Positions 23,236-34,100 of a stretch of 64,000 nucleotides of DNA are shown one piece after another; within the stretch, counting starts at the first letter, position 1, and the number at the start of each line of letters is the position of its first letter. Location: positions 230,164,188-230,228,187 of the forward strand of contig OZ005650.1 in assembly GCA_963930645.1 (NCBI GenBank), read 5' to 3'. The notes under the pieces were generated by a model, which was not told where the DNA came from, searched no databases, and was given only the letters and a program-made list of their open reading frames with translations. The position numbers and the translations under genes were made by a program. The stretch comes from Salticus scenicus. Its lineage: Eukaryota > Arthropoda > Arachnida > Araneae > Salticidae.

Positions 23236-24170
23236 ATGGCTGCCCTTCCCGGTTGTAGCCAACTTCATGTAACTGGTTGTGGGTACACTTTTTTTTTTCA
23301 TTTAAAGCGTGCGTTTGATTTATAAATTGAAAAATATTGTCGCTTATGTCAGCATAATATATTTGTATTAGTGTTTTTATGTATTTTTAGGCATTTTTAG
23401 CCATGTCCACCCCGGAAAATTCAATCGATCCAACAGAAATGGATTTTAATTCGCTGGTTAAAGCCATTTAGGATTGCTTAGTAGATAAGAAATCCATGAA
23501 AAAGACTGCTCGAGAATATGAACTACCTCGCAGCATCTGTGTCCTTACAGAAGAAGCCTGGAAAAAATAAGGTAACTCCACCTGTCAAGCTGCCGGCTAA
23601 GCGCACTAAAAATAGTAACATTCACAATCTGATGATGGTATTGACTTCTGCATCAACTGTTTGGAGCACCGTCTACTATACTTAACAAGAGCCAACTCAA
23701 TCAAATGCAACGAGTGTGATCGTCTGGTGCATTTGAAGTGAGCCAATATACATACAAATTATTTTGCTTGCAAGCATTGCACTTCTAATTTGGAGGACGA
23801 AGATGATGAATAAAATTGGAAAAATTCCATTTTCTGTTGTTATTTTGGCCGCTAAATCCTTACGAAATGAATGAATTTTCTTACGTTCTGTATTGATGAT
23901 GGCTTTTCTTATTATTTTCCTATTTTTAGCGGATTTTTCAAGTGTGCTCTCAACCAGGTACAAAATATTTTTTGACCAAAAATGGTCACTTCACCAAATT
24001 GATGATAAAATTCTTCTAGTTGATTGAATCGATACCGTTACTTTATCAAACGTTAGCTCAGTGTTCTAGCTTTCCTTTGGTATTAATATGTTTGCATAAT
24101 ATTTACTCTATCAAACGTTATAAGCCAAAATCAAAACTGTGCTCACAACCGGAGAAATTCCCCTATATTT
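23236..24170 (+). mobile_element. Pogo-like mini-transposon
   Basis: The ends carry inverted CCGGTTGT-type motifs. The left end has CCCGGTTGTAGCCA (about 23249) and CTGGTTGTGGGTACA (about 23274). The right end, read inward, has TCCGGTTGTGAGCACAG (about 24157), with a further copy CTGGTTGAGAGCACA at about 23953. The interior encodes a short fusion of transposase N- and C-terminal domains. Exact termini and target duplication were not settled. The multiple subterminal motifs look like transposase binding sites. Confidence 0.55.
23403..23813 (+). pseudogene. Internally deleted pogo-like transposase: psq HTH joined to C-terminal zinc finger
   Basis: From the ATG at 23403 the frame reads a psq-type DNA-binding motif (KSMKKTAREYELPRS, about residues 32-46). 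A basic linker (KVTPPVKLPAKRTKN) follows in a shifted frame. The end is a Cys/His-rich domain FCINCLEH, IKCNECDRLVHLK, FACKHC plus an acidic tail EDEDDE stopping at 23813. The spacing C-x2-C ... C-x2-C ... H-x2-(C) ... C-x2-C fits a PHD-like finger such as those ending some pogo/Tigger-type transposases. The seventh ligand is a TGA stop where TGC is expected. In-frame stops also lie at about 23469 and 23568. The whole DDE catalytic domain is missing, so it could only bind DNA, and the stops argue against even that. Confidence 0.7.
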
Positions 24171-25334
24171 CTTCTAGTAATTACTGATAATTAATTTGAT
24201 AAACATATGTTGAGTTACAAAAAATATTAGAAAGAATTCAAAATATTATAAAAAGTAATTAAATCAATTAATCTTTTACCGACTTAATCGTAATTTATTA
24301 ATTATTTTTATTTCATTAATAACTTATTTTTAAGGCATTTTTTTTTTCATGAAATCCTGCCTAACGTTATCGGTAAAATTTTATTAAGTGCTGCATTTCA
24401 ATAACAAAGCTTGTAAAGAGCCTCGAGCTGTGATACGTATTTTCATAAATTTTTCACATACAATAGGGTTAAATATTTGAGCTATAAAACTTATTTTAAA
24501 CTCGATACTTTTGTAAAAACATTTTAAAGATAAATTTTTATAGGTTATTAGATTAACATTATTATCTTTTTAACGTAACTGAGAAAGTTGAAGATGTTCA
24601 TATATTTTATCAAAATTATAAAATATTTGAAAAAAGAATTTAACATGTATAGTAAAATGAATTTGTTTATTATATACTTAGAGTTATATTTTAAACGAAA
24701 ATAATTTTAAAAAGATTCTAAAATATTTCAGTTTAACATTCAAAGAATACTGTAATTGTATATAGAAAATTAGTGATTTATATTTATTTGTATAAAATTT
24801 GTAAGGTATTCCATAAACATGTACTAATGTACTTAAATCACTGTAAAAGTGTTTTCAAAATATCATCAAACATTAATTAACAAAGTATAAAGTTTCATTT
24901 TCTATAAATTAGTTTCTTAGTACTATAGTAATCAAATTACTCGAAAAAAAAAAACATAATATTTTGTGTAATAAACTAATTAATTTTGTTGTGCCTAAAA
25001 TAATTCAATTTAATGTATTTGAAATTTAATTAGCTATGTGTTTAGTTAACGTGGGTATTTTTCTCTTTAAAAATTCGAACGATTTAAGCCGATTTATTAT
25101 ACTTCAAGATCTTTTAACCTTTTTTCCCCTCCTAATTTCAAGTATTTTCAGATAAATTAACTACATTTTAAAGCATAATCTACGTATATAAGCATGCTTG
25201 TAAAAAAATATTTCATAGAAAATCATGTATTAGCATTAATTTATCAGAGCTTTTCAATATTTCAGATTTATATAAATCTCGCTGTATATATTCAGATAAA
25301 TATAAGAACCAAAAATACATATATTCAGACAAAA

Positions 25335-25365
<31 letters not shown>

Positions 25366-25468
25366 AAAAAAATAAATCGAAACTGGCCAAATTGTTCGTG
25401 TGAAATAAAGAAAGGCCATCGCCGGTTAAGCATACGGTTCTAGATTATCCATAGACTTTCCAGGTTAA
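24171..25468. other. AT-rich stretch
   Basis: A TAAA-type simple repeat lies at 25335-25375. The minus-strand frame at 25213-25419 is low complexity. No gene recognised. Confidence 0.5.
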
Positions 25469-25517
25469 TACAGGGTAAGTCAAAATGAATATAGCGATTA
25501 CAAACGGCTATAACTAT

Positions 25518-26434
25518 TTAAGGGGGAACAACACAGTAAAATTTTCGAAAAATGAAAAAAAAAATTTATTGTATTTTTTGATAGCTTATACTTTTAAGAT
25601 TATAATGCCAAAATATTAAATTGATTTTCGTTAAAATGTAGAAGTTACAGCGTAATACGCAAAGCGCGTCATGCGACTCGTGACGCACTTTAACATGTAC
25701 GAGCGAGTGAACTTGTTCGCGCGATTAATTGTTACATTTGCTCACTTTTATCGAAACGTTATAGTAGAGTAACATCATTTTAACTGTTTTACGTTTTAAC
25801 TAAATTAATTCGTTAATTATTTAAAGTTAAGTATTGTAAGCATTTTATAAATTATAAACGAATGATTTTTCATAAAACTTTAAACGTGTTTTACTCGAAA
25901 CCAAGTTTTTCAAAACGGCTGTCGCTCTAACTACTGTAATTTTTTACCGATTTGCTTCAAATTTTGACACCGTGTTCACAGTATGTTTAGTTTTCGTTGC
26001 ACGTAGGGGTTTTTTGATTTGATTTACAGTTTTTCAGTAATCCAAGAATATGTACTCCTTTTTTTGAATATTTTTTGAGTTTTTTTTAAACACTTCGCCA
26101 TTTTGTGAAAAATTCAAATTTTCAAAAAAACCTACGTGCAACGAAAACTATATTTATATAGTTTAAAAAAATCTAAACAGATTCAGTTTCGCATTCTTTT
26201 TACTCAAGTTATGCATACAGCCAATTATCGATAATTGCAAAACACAGTTTCAAAGATTGTGTTATATTAAAAATATCTTTTTTGATTTTTGTAATTTTTA
26301 CATTTTAAAATGAAGATTAAGGTAAGTAGAATAAGACAAAAAAAATATATAATGTTTTATTTATCTCAATCATTGCAAAATTCATTTTAAAAAAATGTAT
26401 TTTACAAAGCTTCTACTGTGTTGTTCCCCCTTAA
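25518..26434. mobile_element. Nested TTAA-target element
   Basis: Inverted termini GGGGGAACAACACAGTA (25522-25538) and TACTGTGTTGTTCCCCC (26414-26430) are bounded by TTAA at 25518-25521 and 26431-26434. The empty-site sequence is confirmed by the opposite arm of the host element, which reads CTATTTAATTGAAAAG with a single TTAA. The 909 bp interior has no transposase frame. TTAA duplications suggest a piggyBac-like or Kolobok-like mobiliser. A TA duplication with one extra terminal A is formally equivalent and would point to Tc1/mariner instead. Confidence 0.85.
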
Positions 26435-26584
26435 TGGAAAAGAATTTATTGATAAGATTAACACAGAATGTAGATGGAACTCCAAAATTTTGTATACATA
26501 CGTCATAGGTGTTCTATGTGACTTCCCTTGGTGACACGGACAACATTTAGACGGTTGTTCATTTCACGCCATACATTCTGAAGC

Positions 26585-26836
26585 ATGTCTGCAGTCACCG
26601 ACGCAAGTGCATTACAAATGCGTACTTTGAGACCCTGCGATTTTTATCTGGGGGTTTATGTGAAAGACAGGGTGTGTGTGCTTCCCATGCCCAAAGCAAT
26701 TGAAGAACTCAAAGTACGCATTTGTAATGCGCTTGCGTCGGTGATTGAACAAATGCTTCAGAATGTATGGCTTGAAATGGACTACCGCCTAGATGTTGTC
26801 CGTGTGACCAAGGGAAGTCACATAGAACATCTATGA
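26585..26836 (+). pseudogene. Transposase C-terminal fragment (Tc1/mariner superfamily)
   Basis: An 83-codon open frame. From about residue 16 it reads RPCDFYLGVYVKDRV, then AIEELKVRICNALAS and MDYRLDVVRVTKGSHIEHL to the stop. RPCDFYLGVYVKDRV corresponds to the LTPCDFFLWG-VKD-VY segment just after the last catalytic residue in a widespread group of IS630/mariner-type transposases, and YRLDVVRVT-G-HIEHL is their C-terminus. The first ~15 residues are read from the inverted arm and are not genuine. A Trp is missing at LGVY (family LWGY). Confidence 0.8.
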
Positions 26837-27047
26837 CGTATGTATACAAAATTTTGAAATTCCATCTACATTCTGTATTAATCTTATCGATAAATTCTTT
26901 TCAATTAAATAGTTATAGCCGTTTGTAATCGCTATATTCATTTTGACTTACCCTGTATTTTAATGTTACACTGGTAGAATTAAAGTAAAAGAAAATTTCA
27001 ACACTCAAAAAGGAAAACTTAAATTCACCACTTCAATTCTTTATTAT

Positions 27048-27161
27048 GAAAGTAGCGGGAAACAAAATTAAAAAGGAAGAAGCATAAAAATAACATAAAT
27101 ATCCCTATTAAACCGAATAAAAAACTTTTCCAACGAATCTGTAACGAAAAAGATAAAAATC
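27048..27161 (+). other. Leader into the Penelope endonuclease fragment
   Basis: The reading frame of the GIY-YIG fragment can be followed upstream a short way (NESVTKKIKI) before it decays. The rest is AT-rich. Confidence 0.35.
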
Positions 27162-27470
27162 GATTCCATTGAAACTGCAGGCATTTATAAGGTTAATTGT
27201 TTTAACGATAGCAACGAATATGGCGCCTATATAGGAATGACGAAAAGAAAAATTTAAAAACGTATTAAAGAACAACAAAATGATATGAAATTCAATAAAA
27301 TTACTATTGTCTTGACCAAAATTAACCAAATTAACCACTTAAATATTAACTTTCATAATCCTGAAAAACTAGCGAACTTCGTAAATAACTCATATGCATT
27401 GCAACGTGAAGCTGTAGAAATACTGACTAGTAAGAGTATTTGTAAAATTTTTTACCCAAGCCTCATCGAT
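27129..27470 (+). pseudogene. Penelope-like GIY-YIG endonuclease fragment
   Basis: The plus frame reads ETAGIYKVNC, then GAYIGMTKRKI, an in-frame TAA, KRIKEQQNDMKF, NFHNPEKLANF and ALQREAVEIL. GIYK and YIGMTKR are the two halves of a GIY-YIG nuclease active site. The K-R--EH-ND spacing with a trailing REA-EI segment (the catalytic Glu) is the form used by the C-terminal endonuclease of Penelope-like retroelements. The reverse transcriptase that should precede it is absent. One stop codon and a diverged middle section make it non-functional. It is on the opposite strand from, and 6 kb away from, the reverse transcriptase fragment at 20.7-21.2 kb. Confidence 0.8.
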
Positions 27471-27589
27471 GCCAGATTAATTCTCATTCATTACTATGAT
27501 GAGGGGTTATGCACAGGTTTTGTTATTTACTTCGTTAAAATTCATCTAAACAATCAGAAAATGTTTTTTGTTTCTTTTATAATTTAGGA

Positions 27590-28680
27590 CATATGGAGAA
27601 TTAAAAATGATTTGATTAAGGGTAAATGAAGTGTCTTTGTTATGCAGGAGTAAGATTTGTGCATGTGGTGAATTACCTTAAAATTTTTATAAGTTGGTGC
27701 CATTAGTTTTATTCGATGTGGTACTGTCATACATACACTAATTTTTAAAATGTTAGAGGAACACATAATAGCCGAATATCTTTAACTATTTGAATGTTAT
27801 ACTGTTACTGAAAACTGTTGAAGTTTATTGAAAAACACAATATAATTATAGATAACTTTTAAAATGTAATAAGCTAATGCTGTTATGGACAGTTAATTTT
27901 TCAAATACACTCCTGCCCAAAAGTTTAGCAAGATTTGTTAAAAGATCAGTTTTTTTCAACTTATCACTCGATGAAATTTTTTCGAACGTTGGGTATTTAA
28001 AGAACTGGGTCTTCCTAATGTTTTTTAGTGAAGATTGGTTTAACACAACATTTAGGGGCCCGGTAACAAATTGAGCAAAATAATGTTTGTGATCACCCTG
28101 TATCGTTAAGTGAACGAAATGAACTGTAACTTTAGGATGGATATATTAATATAGACCCAGTTTAATTTGTGAATGAATTTGTGTGACGATAGCATATTAA
28201 ATAACGGAAATATAAGTATTTATTTTAAAACTCAAAATAATAATAATAATAATTAATAATAATAATAATAATAATAAGCATGTTTTTTATTTATATTATT
28301 ATACAGAGTTTTTAACGAAAATTATTCCCACTTTCAGATAAGTTGGAAAAACAATTTTAAAACAACCTACTGCAATAGGAATACAGATATCTCAAATATC
28401 TCATGAAATATGAGCATTTTTATGAAAATGTTTTCACTGCGCACGTGCGAAAGATATATATATATATATATATATTGCATAGGTTGAAAACTAGATATAT
28501 TGGGCAACTTTTGTCAAAAGTGCATTTGACTAGAGTAAAAATGAAACAAATTATCGGAAACAAACTAGATTTTAAATATTTTCCAAAAGCTGAAATTTCT
28601 TAAGGGGTTTTACACATGCTGCGTAATTAATAACAGCCATGCGTCTTCTTTAAGATATTTCCAAAAACATGCTTTTAGTT
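27590..28680. other. AT-rich stretch with single transposon ends
   Basis: A Tc1-like terminal motif, TACACTCCTGCCCAAAAG, starts near 27905. An outward GATCACCCTGTA, the same terminus as the 19111 element, lies near 28093-28104. They are not a matching pair, so each may be a solo end. Also present are (AAT)n at 28237-28275 and (TA)n at 28455-28475. No coding sequence recognised. Confidence 0.4.
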
Positions 28681-29882
28681 TTTTTGTGATTTTTGATTTT
28701 TTTTTTTGGGGGGGGGGGAAGGGGGGGGGGTTACGAGGGGGAAATTCGAGACACCCGTATTAGAGCTAAATTTGTCCTCGAAAATCTATGGGAGCTGCGG
28801 TCACGAAATTTGATGCTGGGATTGCTTTTATATATCCGACACCTAAAGTAACGAGATTAATCAAAAATCGTCTCCTCTCCAACTCGGGGAGCAGAGCATA
28901 AAAGAAAAAGAAAAAAAAAAAAGGTTGTAAGCATAACTTGGCCCCAAATTACTTCACGTTGAATTCATTGCACATGAAAAAACTAGACTATTGTACAAAT
29001 AAAACATTATGCACAATTTTGGAATTTTTGATTCTTAATTATTAGATTTATTCATTTTTTTTTTTTTGGTGGGGGGAGTGGGGGAAGGGGGTGGGTTCGT
29101 TACGAAGGGTTGAATTCAAGACTACCCTTTTAGTGCTAAAATTGTTTCGGGAAACCTATGGGATCTGCGGTCAGGAAATTTGGTAGGTAAATTGTTTATA
29201 TGTATTCGGCATCTACTGTAACAGGATTTTACGAAATCCCTCCCTTTACCCCCCTTGGGGTCAGAGGATAATAAATACATATCTAAGCGCAACCTTGCTC
29301 CACATTATCTCAGTAAGATATGTTTTGTGTGGATTGGTTATGCATACCCATCACGCACTATAAAGGGATTTTGTGAAATTTGTCCTTCCTTCCTCTATAG
29401 TTTGCGGGAAAACACGTTTTCATACGTAACTCTGCTCTAAATTATATCGGGAAAGCGATTTTTCAATGCTTTGTTTGGCTATGCGTATTGCGTACCCAAT
29501 ACTCACACTACAAAGAAATTTTGCGAAATTACATTCTACACCGAGGGTGGGGGTTAAAAACACGTTTTCATACTTAAATCTGCTTTAAATTATCTAAGAA
29601 AATTGGTTTTTGATGTGTGGGTAGGTTATGAGTATTCAACTCGTAGTATAAAGATATTTTGCAAAATTTAACTCCCCTTCCCGCCCTTTAAGAGTGGGTG
29701 GGGGCAAAAATACATTTTCAAACATAACTCAGTTCCATATTCTCTCAGGAAAACGATTTTTTCATGCGTCAGTTGGTTATGTGTAGACAAAAGGCTTTCT
29801 TAAGGGTTTTTTAGAAATTAGCTTGCCCTCTTGGGGCGATCGGTGCAAAAAACACGTTTCTACGTTTGAATTTGCTTCAAAT

Positions 29883-31395
29883 TACGCTCATGTCCATAAA
29901 TTAAGAATAGTGCTAGCTGAGGCAAATAAAGGTTCAGAAGCAAAACAAACATGACTTATTTATAAAGTCCATTTATTAAACAAAAGACCAAGAACAAAAG
30001 AAGGTGGTTTATGTAGGATACCATTTATAAAAACAACGATTTTTGCTCCCTGAAACAATTATAAAAAATATCTCCCTTACAAAAACTTAACATTACATGG
30101 TTGGTATGATGGTTAATACATTGTATGTCTCTCAGATGATGAAATACAGCCCTTACAATGCCTAGGATTGTACAGTATTAAATTATTGATCTGATCTTGG
30201 GGAAGATTACTCGATTCAGTAAGCAATGCTCTCTGAAGTTCCGGTACGCATGTAGGAGGTGGTTGACAGACTACAACTCGTCGGAAAAGCATGTCCTACA
30301 CATGCTCTATCGGATTCTAGTCAGGCGAGAATGCTGGCTATTCCACGCAGGTGATAGCTTCAGATTGTAGGCATCCGTGTACAACGTTTGCACGGTGAGG
30401 ACGCGCATTGTCATCCATAAACACAAATTCTGGGCTCACGGCATCCCTAAACAAACGTACATGTTGCTCCAGAATGATGTCCCGATAAATTTGGCCTATA
30501 ATTCTTCCGATTTGAACATGCAGATATGTTCTGGTGCCCAATATCACCCCCCCCCCCCCCTCAAACGGCACTCCTGCCCCACAGTAACGCTGTCGTTCAA
30601 TGATGTTTTGGTGGTAACGGGTACCTGACGTTCTACATATGAAAGTCTGGCGTGAATCACACTGCAAGCTAAACCTGGACTTGTCATAAAACATCACACA
30701 AGCTCACTGTGCTGCTGTCCACATTGCATGTTCTCTACTCCAAGTTAACCGCCGGCACAGTGCATTGCCGTGAGTGGAACACATTTCACAGGTCTGCGAG
30801 CATATAGACCAATATCTCTCAAACGTCTATGCACGGTTTGTCTTGAAACTGTGGCACTCGAGGCTGCAGACAGCTGACGAGACAGGTCTGATGCTGTGCT
30901 TTATCTGCTTATTTTGGCAGTTACTGCCAAATACCGGTGGTCATTCGGCATTGTAACTCGGGGCCGACCAGTACTGTAACGTCGACTGGCATTTCCATCA
31001 TTTTGGAATCGTTGCCGAAGCCTACAGATGACACTTTGGGCGAATTTAATTTCCCCCGATACTTCTATCTGAGTACACACACATTCTACTCGGCCGATAA
31101 TTCTACCATGTAAAAAATTATCTGCATGCGTCCTCTGTGTCATAGCCATTCGGTTGTGGCACTGAGCGACACACAGAACGCTTGTGAACAATTTTCCTTC
31201 TTTGCTCCTATTCCTTATCTATCCCCTTCTTACACTTTCGTCATTGTAACATCATATCGGCGTCATCTGATAGCTTCCTATAATTTGCATATTATTCTTA
31301 TAGATGTGTGTGGTATTTCTACAGGTGAAATTTTTGCATTAAAGTTCGATTTCAGTGTGAATCGGAATTATCCTTAATTTATGGACATGAGTGTA
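29883..31395 (-). mobile_element. Full-length Tc1-like element
   Basis: The terminal inverted repeats read inward CGCTCATGTCCATAAATTAA (from 29885) and CACTCATGTCCATAAATTAA (ending 31393), with TA on both outer sides. The total is 1.51 kb, normal for Tc1. It carries one degenerate transposase on the minus strand and has inserted inside a tandem-array unit. Only one mismatch in the first 20 bases of the TIRs suggests a fairly young insertion despite coding decay. Confidence 0.92.
30113..31149 (-). pseudogene. Tc1-like transposase pseudogene
   Basis: The reading starts at MAMTQRTHADNF (ATG ending 31149; MTQ at 31143) and stops with ...RHTMY at 30113-30115, about 345 codons, a normal Tc1 length. 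Order of motifs: helix-turn-helix (AQSVICRLRQRFQNDG, then the GRPR hook), YDKSRFSLQ near the first catalytic Asp (the usual SDESRF is mutated), VFMDDNARPHRA around the second catalytic Asp, and NPIEHV carrying the catalytic Glu. Stops replace Trp in VEWPAFSPD and the residue before NPIEHV, and there are frameshifts around 30550 and 30700-30900. A run of C on the plus strand at 30547-30560 marks one frameshift. The sequence closely resembles transposases I associate with spiders. Confidence 0.92.
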
Positions 31396-31620
31396 TCTTC
31401 GAATAGCGAATTTTGGTGTATGGGTGTTAAATAAGTGTACGCATTATACGATTTGGTAGGATTTCGTGAAACTTCAATGTTTCCCGCTGGGGAAGAAGAA
31501 GTAAAAAGCGGGTAAGTTGCTGCCGAAGATAGTGATGACGCGACAACTCCCGTTTCGAGTGGGAAAATCTCTACCGAACACAGCGGTAACTTTAACATAG
31601 GTTTCGAGTGATTTCAGTGA

Positions 31621-31807
31621 TTTTTTTTTTATTATTTTTTTATTATTTAATTTACTTATTTATTTTATTTTTATTTATTTATTTATTTATTGAGATTTTA
31701 TTAATAATGATATGGAATTTTAAGGAATCATTTAAATATAATATCTAGCAAAGCCGGCATACCCTGCTAGTGAGAAACAAGTTTGGTACGGTTCATGTGA
31801 TTTATCT
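31621..31807. other. AT-rich simple repeat
   Basis: TTTA/TTAT-type low-complexity sequence at 31621-31692, then a short unique stretch up to the next transposon. Confidence 0.6.
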
Positions 31808-32605
31808 GGGTCATTCCGAAAAAAAATGTAAATTTCACATTTTAAAACTTAAAAAATAAAAATAATATTTGCAAAAGAACTTTATATTCCAATGATAGCC
31901 AATAACGCATACTTTATTATGGCATAAAATTTAATTTGATTAATCAAGTATTTTAAAGGATTTTCTTCGTTTTCTGTCAAAAAATAGAGAATTTTCTCCA
32001 CTCTGTTACATAAATGTTTTTTGATTTATCTGTGTTAATTAATCATTTAGATTGAGCTTTACTCCTGTAAATACATGCAAATACATTAAAATGTGTCATA
32101 CACATTGTAAAAATTATCATAAATATAATTATTTATATTTTTTCTTATATTATAGTTCACTATGTTACGAATTATGATACAACAGAAGAAAAAAGTTTAT
32201 TTTTCTATTATATATTTAGTTTACATAACTCTTTTTATGTTTTATAAAAGGACTATAATTCATATTTAAAATAAAATACATTTATTGTGCATTACTATGT
32301 TTGTTTCATTTAATAATGATAAAATAAGCTTCTGTAACAGAGTGGACATTTCTGTAACAGAAATATTTATAATACTGGTAATTTTTTCCTTTGAAAATAT
32401 GAGGGGGGGGGGGGAGGGAACCAAACAAAAATAGCAAACATTATTTAACGATTTAATGGTGTTTTACACAATTCTTAATATATGTTCTTATGCTTTCTCA
32501 CAAACATCCACACTACATGGAAATTCATAATATAGTCGCACGCATTGATCAAATTCTATGCATGAAATATCTTAATCATCAGCTTTGAATAAATTTGCAC
32601 AATTA

Positions 32606-34100
32606 TTAGCAATTTTTGAAACTAATAACTCTTACTTCTCCATCAGTCATATCTTCTTGTGTTACTGCAGCATATTTGAATGTTAATTTATGAGTACCAT
32701 CTGTGTTGAATTTCGCAAGCACATGGACTCCAGCTTTTATATCTTTTTGAAATATTTATTTTTATTTTTCTCAGTTCTTCATCCATGGACAATAGTTCAT
32801 CAGTTTCTAACGAAGCCGATAAGTAGGCATTAGATATTTTCAGCTTTCAGTTGTTGTTGAATTTAAGGCTGATTGACTTCGCTGGGGTCATAGGAATAAA
32901 TATATTGCCCTTACATGATGGTTTTTCTAAGGAGTCCTAGCACACATTTGTCAGAGAAAATCACAGAAAACTGTGCATAGTTATGTTGATGAGCATGGCT
33001 TAGGATCGAACCTTCCACTTCCCATCTACTTTATTATTTCAATCTGTTTATCTTTAATTAAGTATAATTTCACCTTAGTTATATCTTTAACCCTTTATCT
33101 ACTGCATTATGATACACACAAAAATTGTGTTTGAAACATAAATTTTTAGTTACTAAAGTGCATTATTAAAAGATATATATGTTAAAAATTATGCATATCA
33201 CCTCATCATAATAATTAATGAGAATTTTGTGAGGTCGTACTTTAGTGTACCACTGGTACATAGAGGTCGAAAAAATTATTTCGACATGAAAAAAGTGTAG
33301 AAAAATATTTACTCTTTATGTTCCTCATATTTTTTCTAAGATTAGTGAGATATTCTTGAAATAATATAGGAATTAATTATAACACACATGATTATCGTGA
33401 AAAATATCAAGCAAAAACAGCAAGTGCATAAAATCCCTTATGGAACAAAAATGGCTATATGTATCGTTTAATGTTTTGTAGTGAGATTAAAGGAAGGTAC
33501 ATCTGTTCCTTTCTTATAAATATCTTTGACATTTCTTCTATAAATTCAATTTTATACACTTTTTGAAGTAATGGTACTTTAAAATACCGTCAGTAGATAA
33601 AGGGTTAATAAGGAATTAAAATTTTAGTAGCATCCTTTATATTATTGCTGCATAATATTACAATCAGCCTTCCTCTTCAGCATGCCTCTACATCATCAGT
33701 AGCTCCTTTGTGATGACCTGCTTCGGAAAAAATTCCAAGTGCGCCACTTATCAACTGCATACTTATTAAATAAGTAAATTTTTTTCTTTTGCCGATATTG
33801 ATTAAAAGGTGCATTGGAGAAAATTGAAAAACACTTATTTTCGTATCTGAATCATCTTTAAAACTGGGTCCAGATAGATGCTAGACCATGATCTCAGTAC
33901 AGATTCCGTACATACATGACTTTGATGTCAACTTATACTGTTCTCTAATAATTTTTCAGGGTCTTCCAAAGTGATGTATTTCTTACATAATACAACTGAT
34001 TTATATTTTACATTGCTTTGTTGAAAATACAAGCCTGTTGAAAATATTCTTAAAAATTAGAATCTCTCGATAATGGATTTGGCGCTCTGCTGCATTACTT
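32606..34100 (-). pseudogene. Transposase pseudogene of the Sola-like element
   Basis: Minus-strand reading with frameshifts gives KWRTWNFF followed by SEAGHHKGATDDVEAC (about 33691-33735), resembling an EAGHGKGAPDGVGA-type motif seen in transposable-element proteins of several invertebrates. After the inserted SINE, the C-terminal part reads ETDELLSMDEELRKIKI, then after a frameshift IKAGVHVLAKFNTDGTHKL and YAAVTQEDMTDGEV, stopping at 32606-32608. I recognise the pattern as transposon-derived but cannot assign catalytic residues. It contains many stops and one SINE insertion. Confidence 0.55.
32862..33014 (-). repeat. tRNA-related SINE, copy 1 (inside Sola-like element)
   Basis: Matches 54593-54805 over shared blocks (TTTCTAAGGAGTCCTAGC, AGAAAATCACAGAAAACT and AGGATCGAACCTT near 33002). 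On the minus strand AAGGTTCGATCCT is a B-box-like element. It splits the coding region of the surrounding element, so it is the later insertion. Confidence 0.65.

Larger units (their letters stand above)
25469..26957. mobile_element. Foldback mariner-type element carrying a nested TTAA element
   Basis: TA-flanked ends read inward CAGGGTAAGTCAAAATGAAT on both sides (from 25471 and ending 26955). The left arm is interrupted at 25522-26430 by a second element. Taking that out with one TTAA copy makes the left arm (25469-25521 plus 26435-26640) match the right arm (26690-26957) over about 255 bp. The original element was therefore about 576 bp: two long inverted arms around a ~50 bp spacer. Each arm contains the same transposase C-terminal coding region. 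Confidence 0.9.
28690..31610. repeat. Diverged tandem array B, split by a Tc1-like element
   Basis: Two G-rich ~360 bp units start near 28700 and 29065, sharing ATCTATGGGAGCTGCGGTCA-like text. Then come about five ~145 bp units near 29250, 29415, 29570, 29715 and 29860, each with AAACACGTTTTCATAC-like, AAATTATCTC-like and TTTTGCGAAATTTAA-like blocks. The last unit is cut at 29882 and resumes at 31396 after the inserted element. Several units contain GC-rich CCCTTGGGG-type hairpin text. Confidence 0.75.

Noticed and set aside
27905..28104. A 200 bp MITE between a Tc1-like left end and a GATCACCCTGTA right end
   Set aside because: The two termini are not inverted copies of each other.
30377..30628. 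Plus-strand 83-codon frame
   Set aside because: Antisense shadow of the Tc1-like transposase pseudogene.
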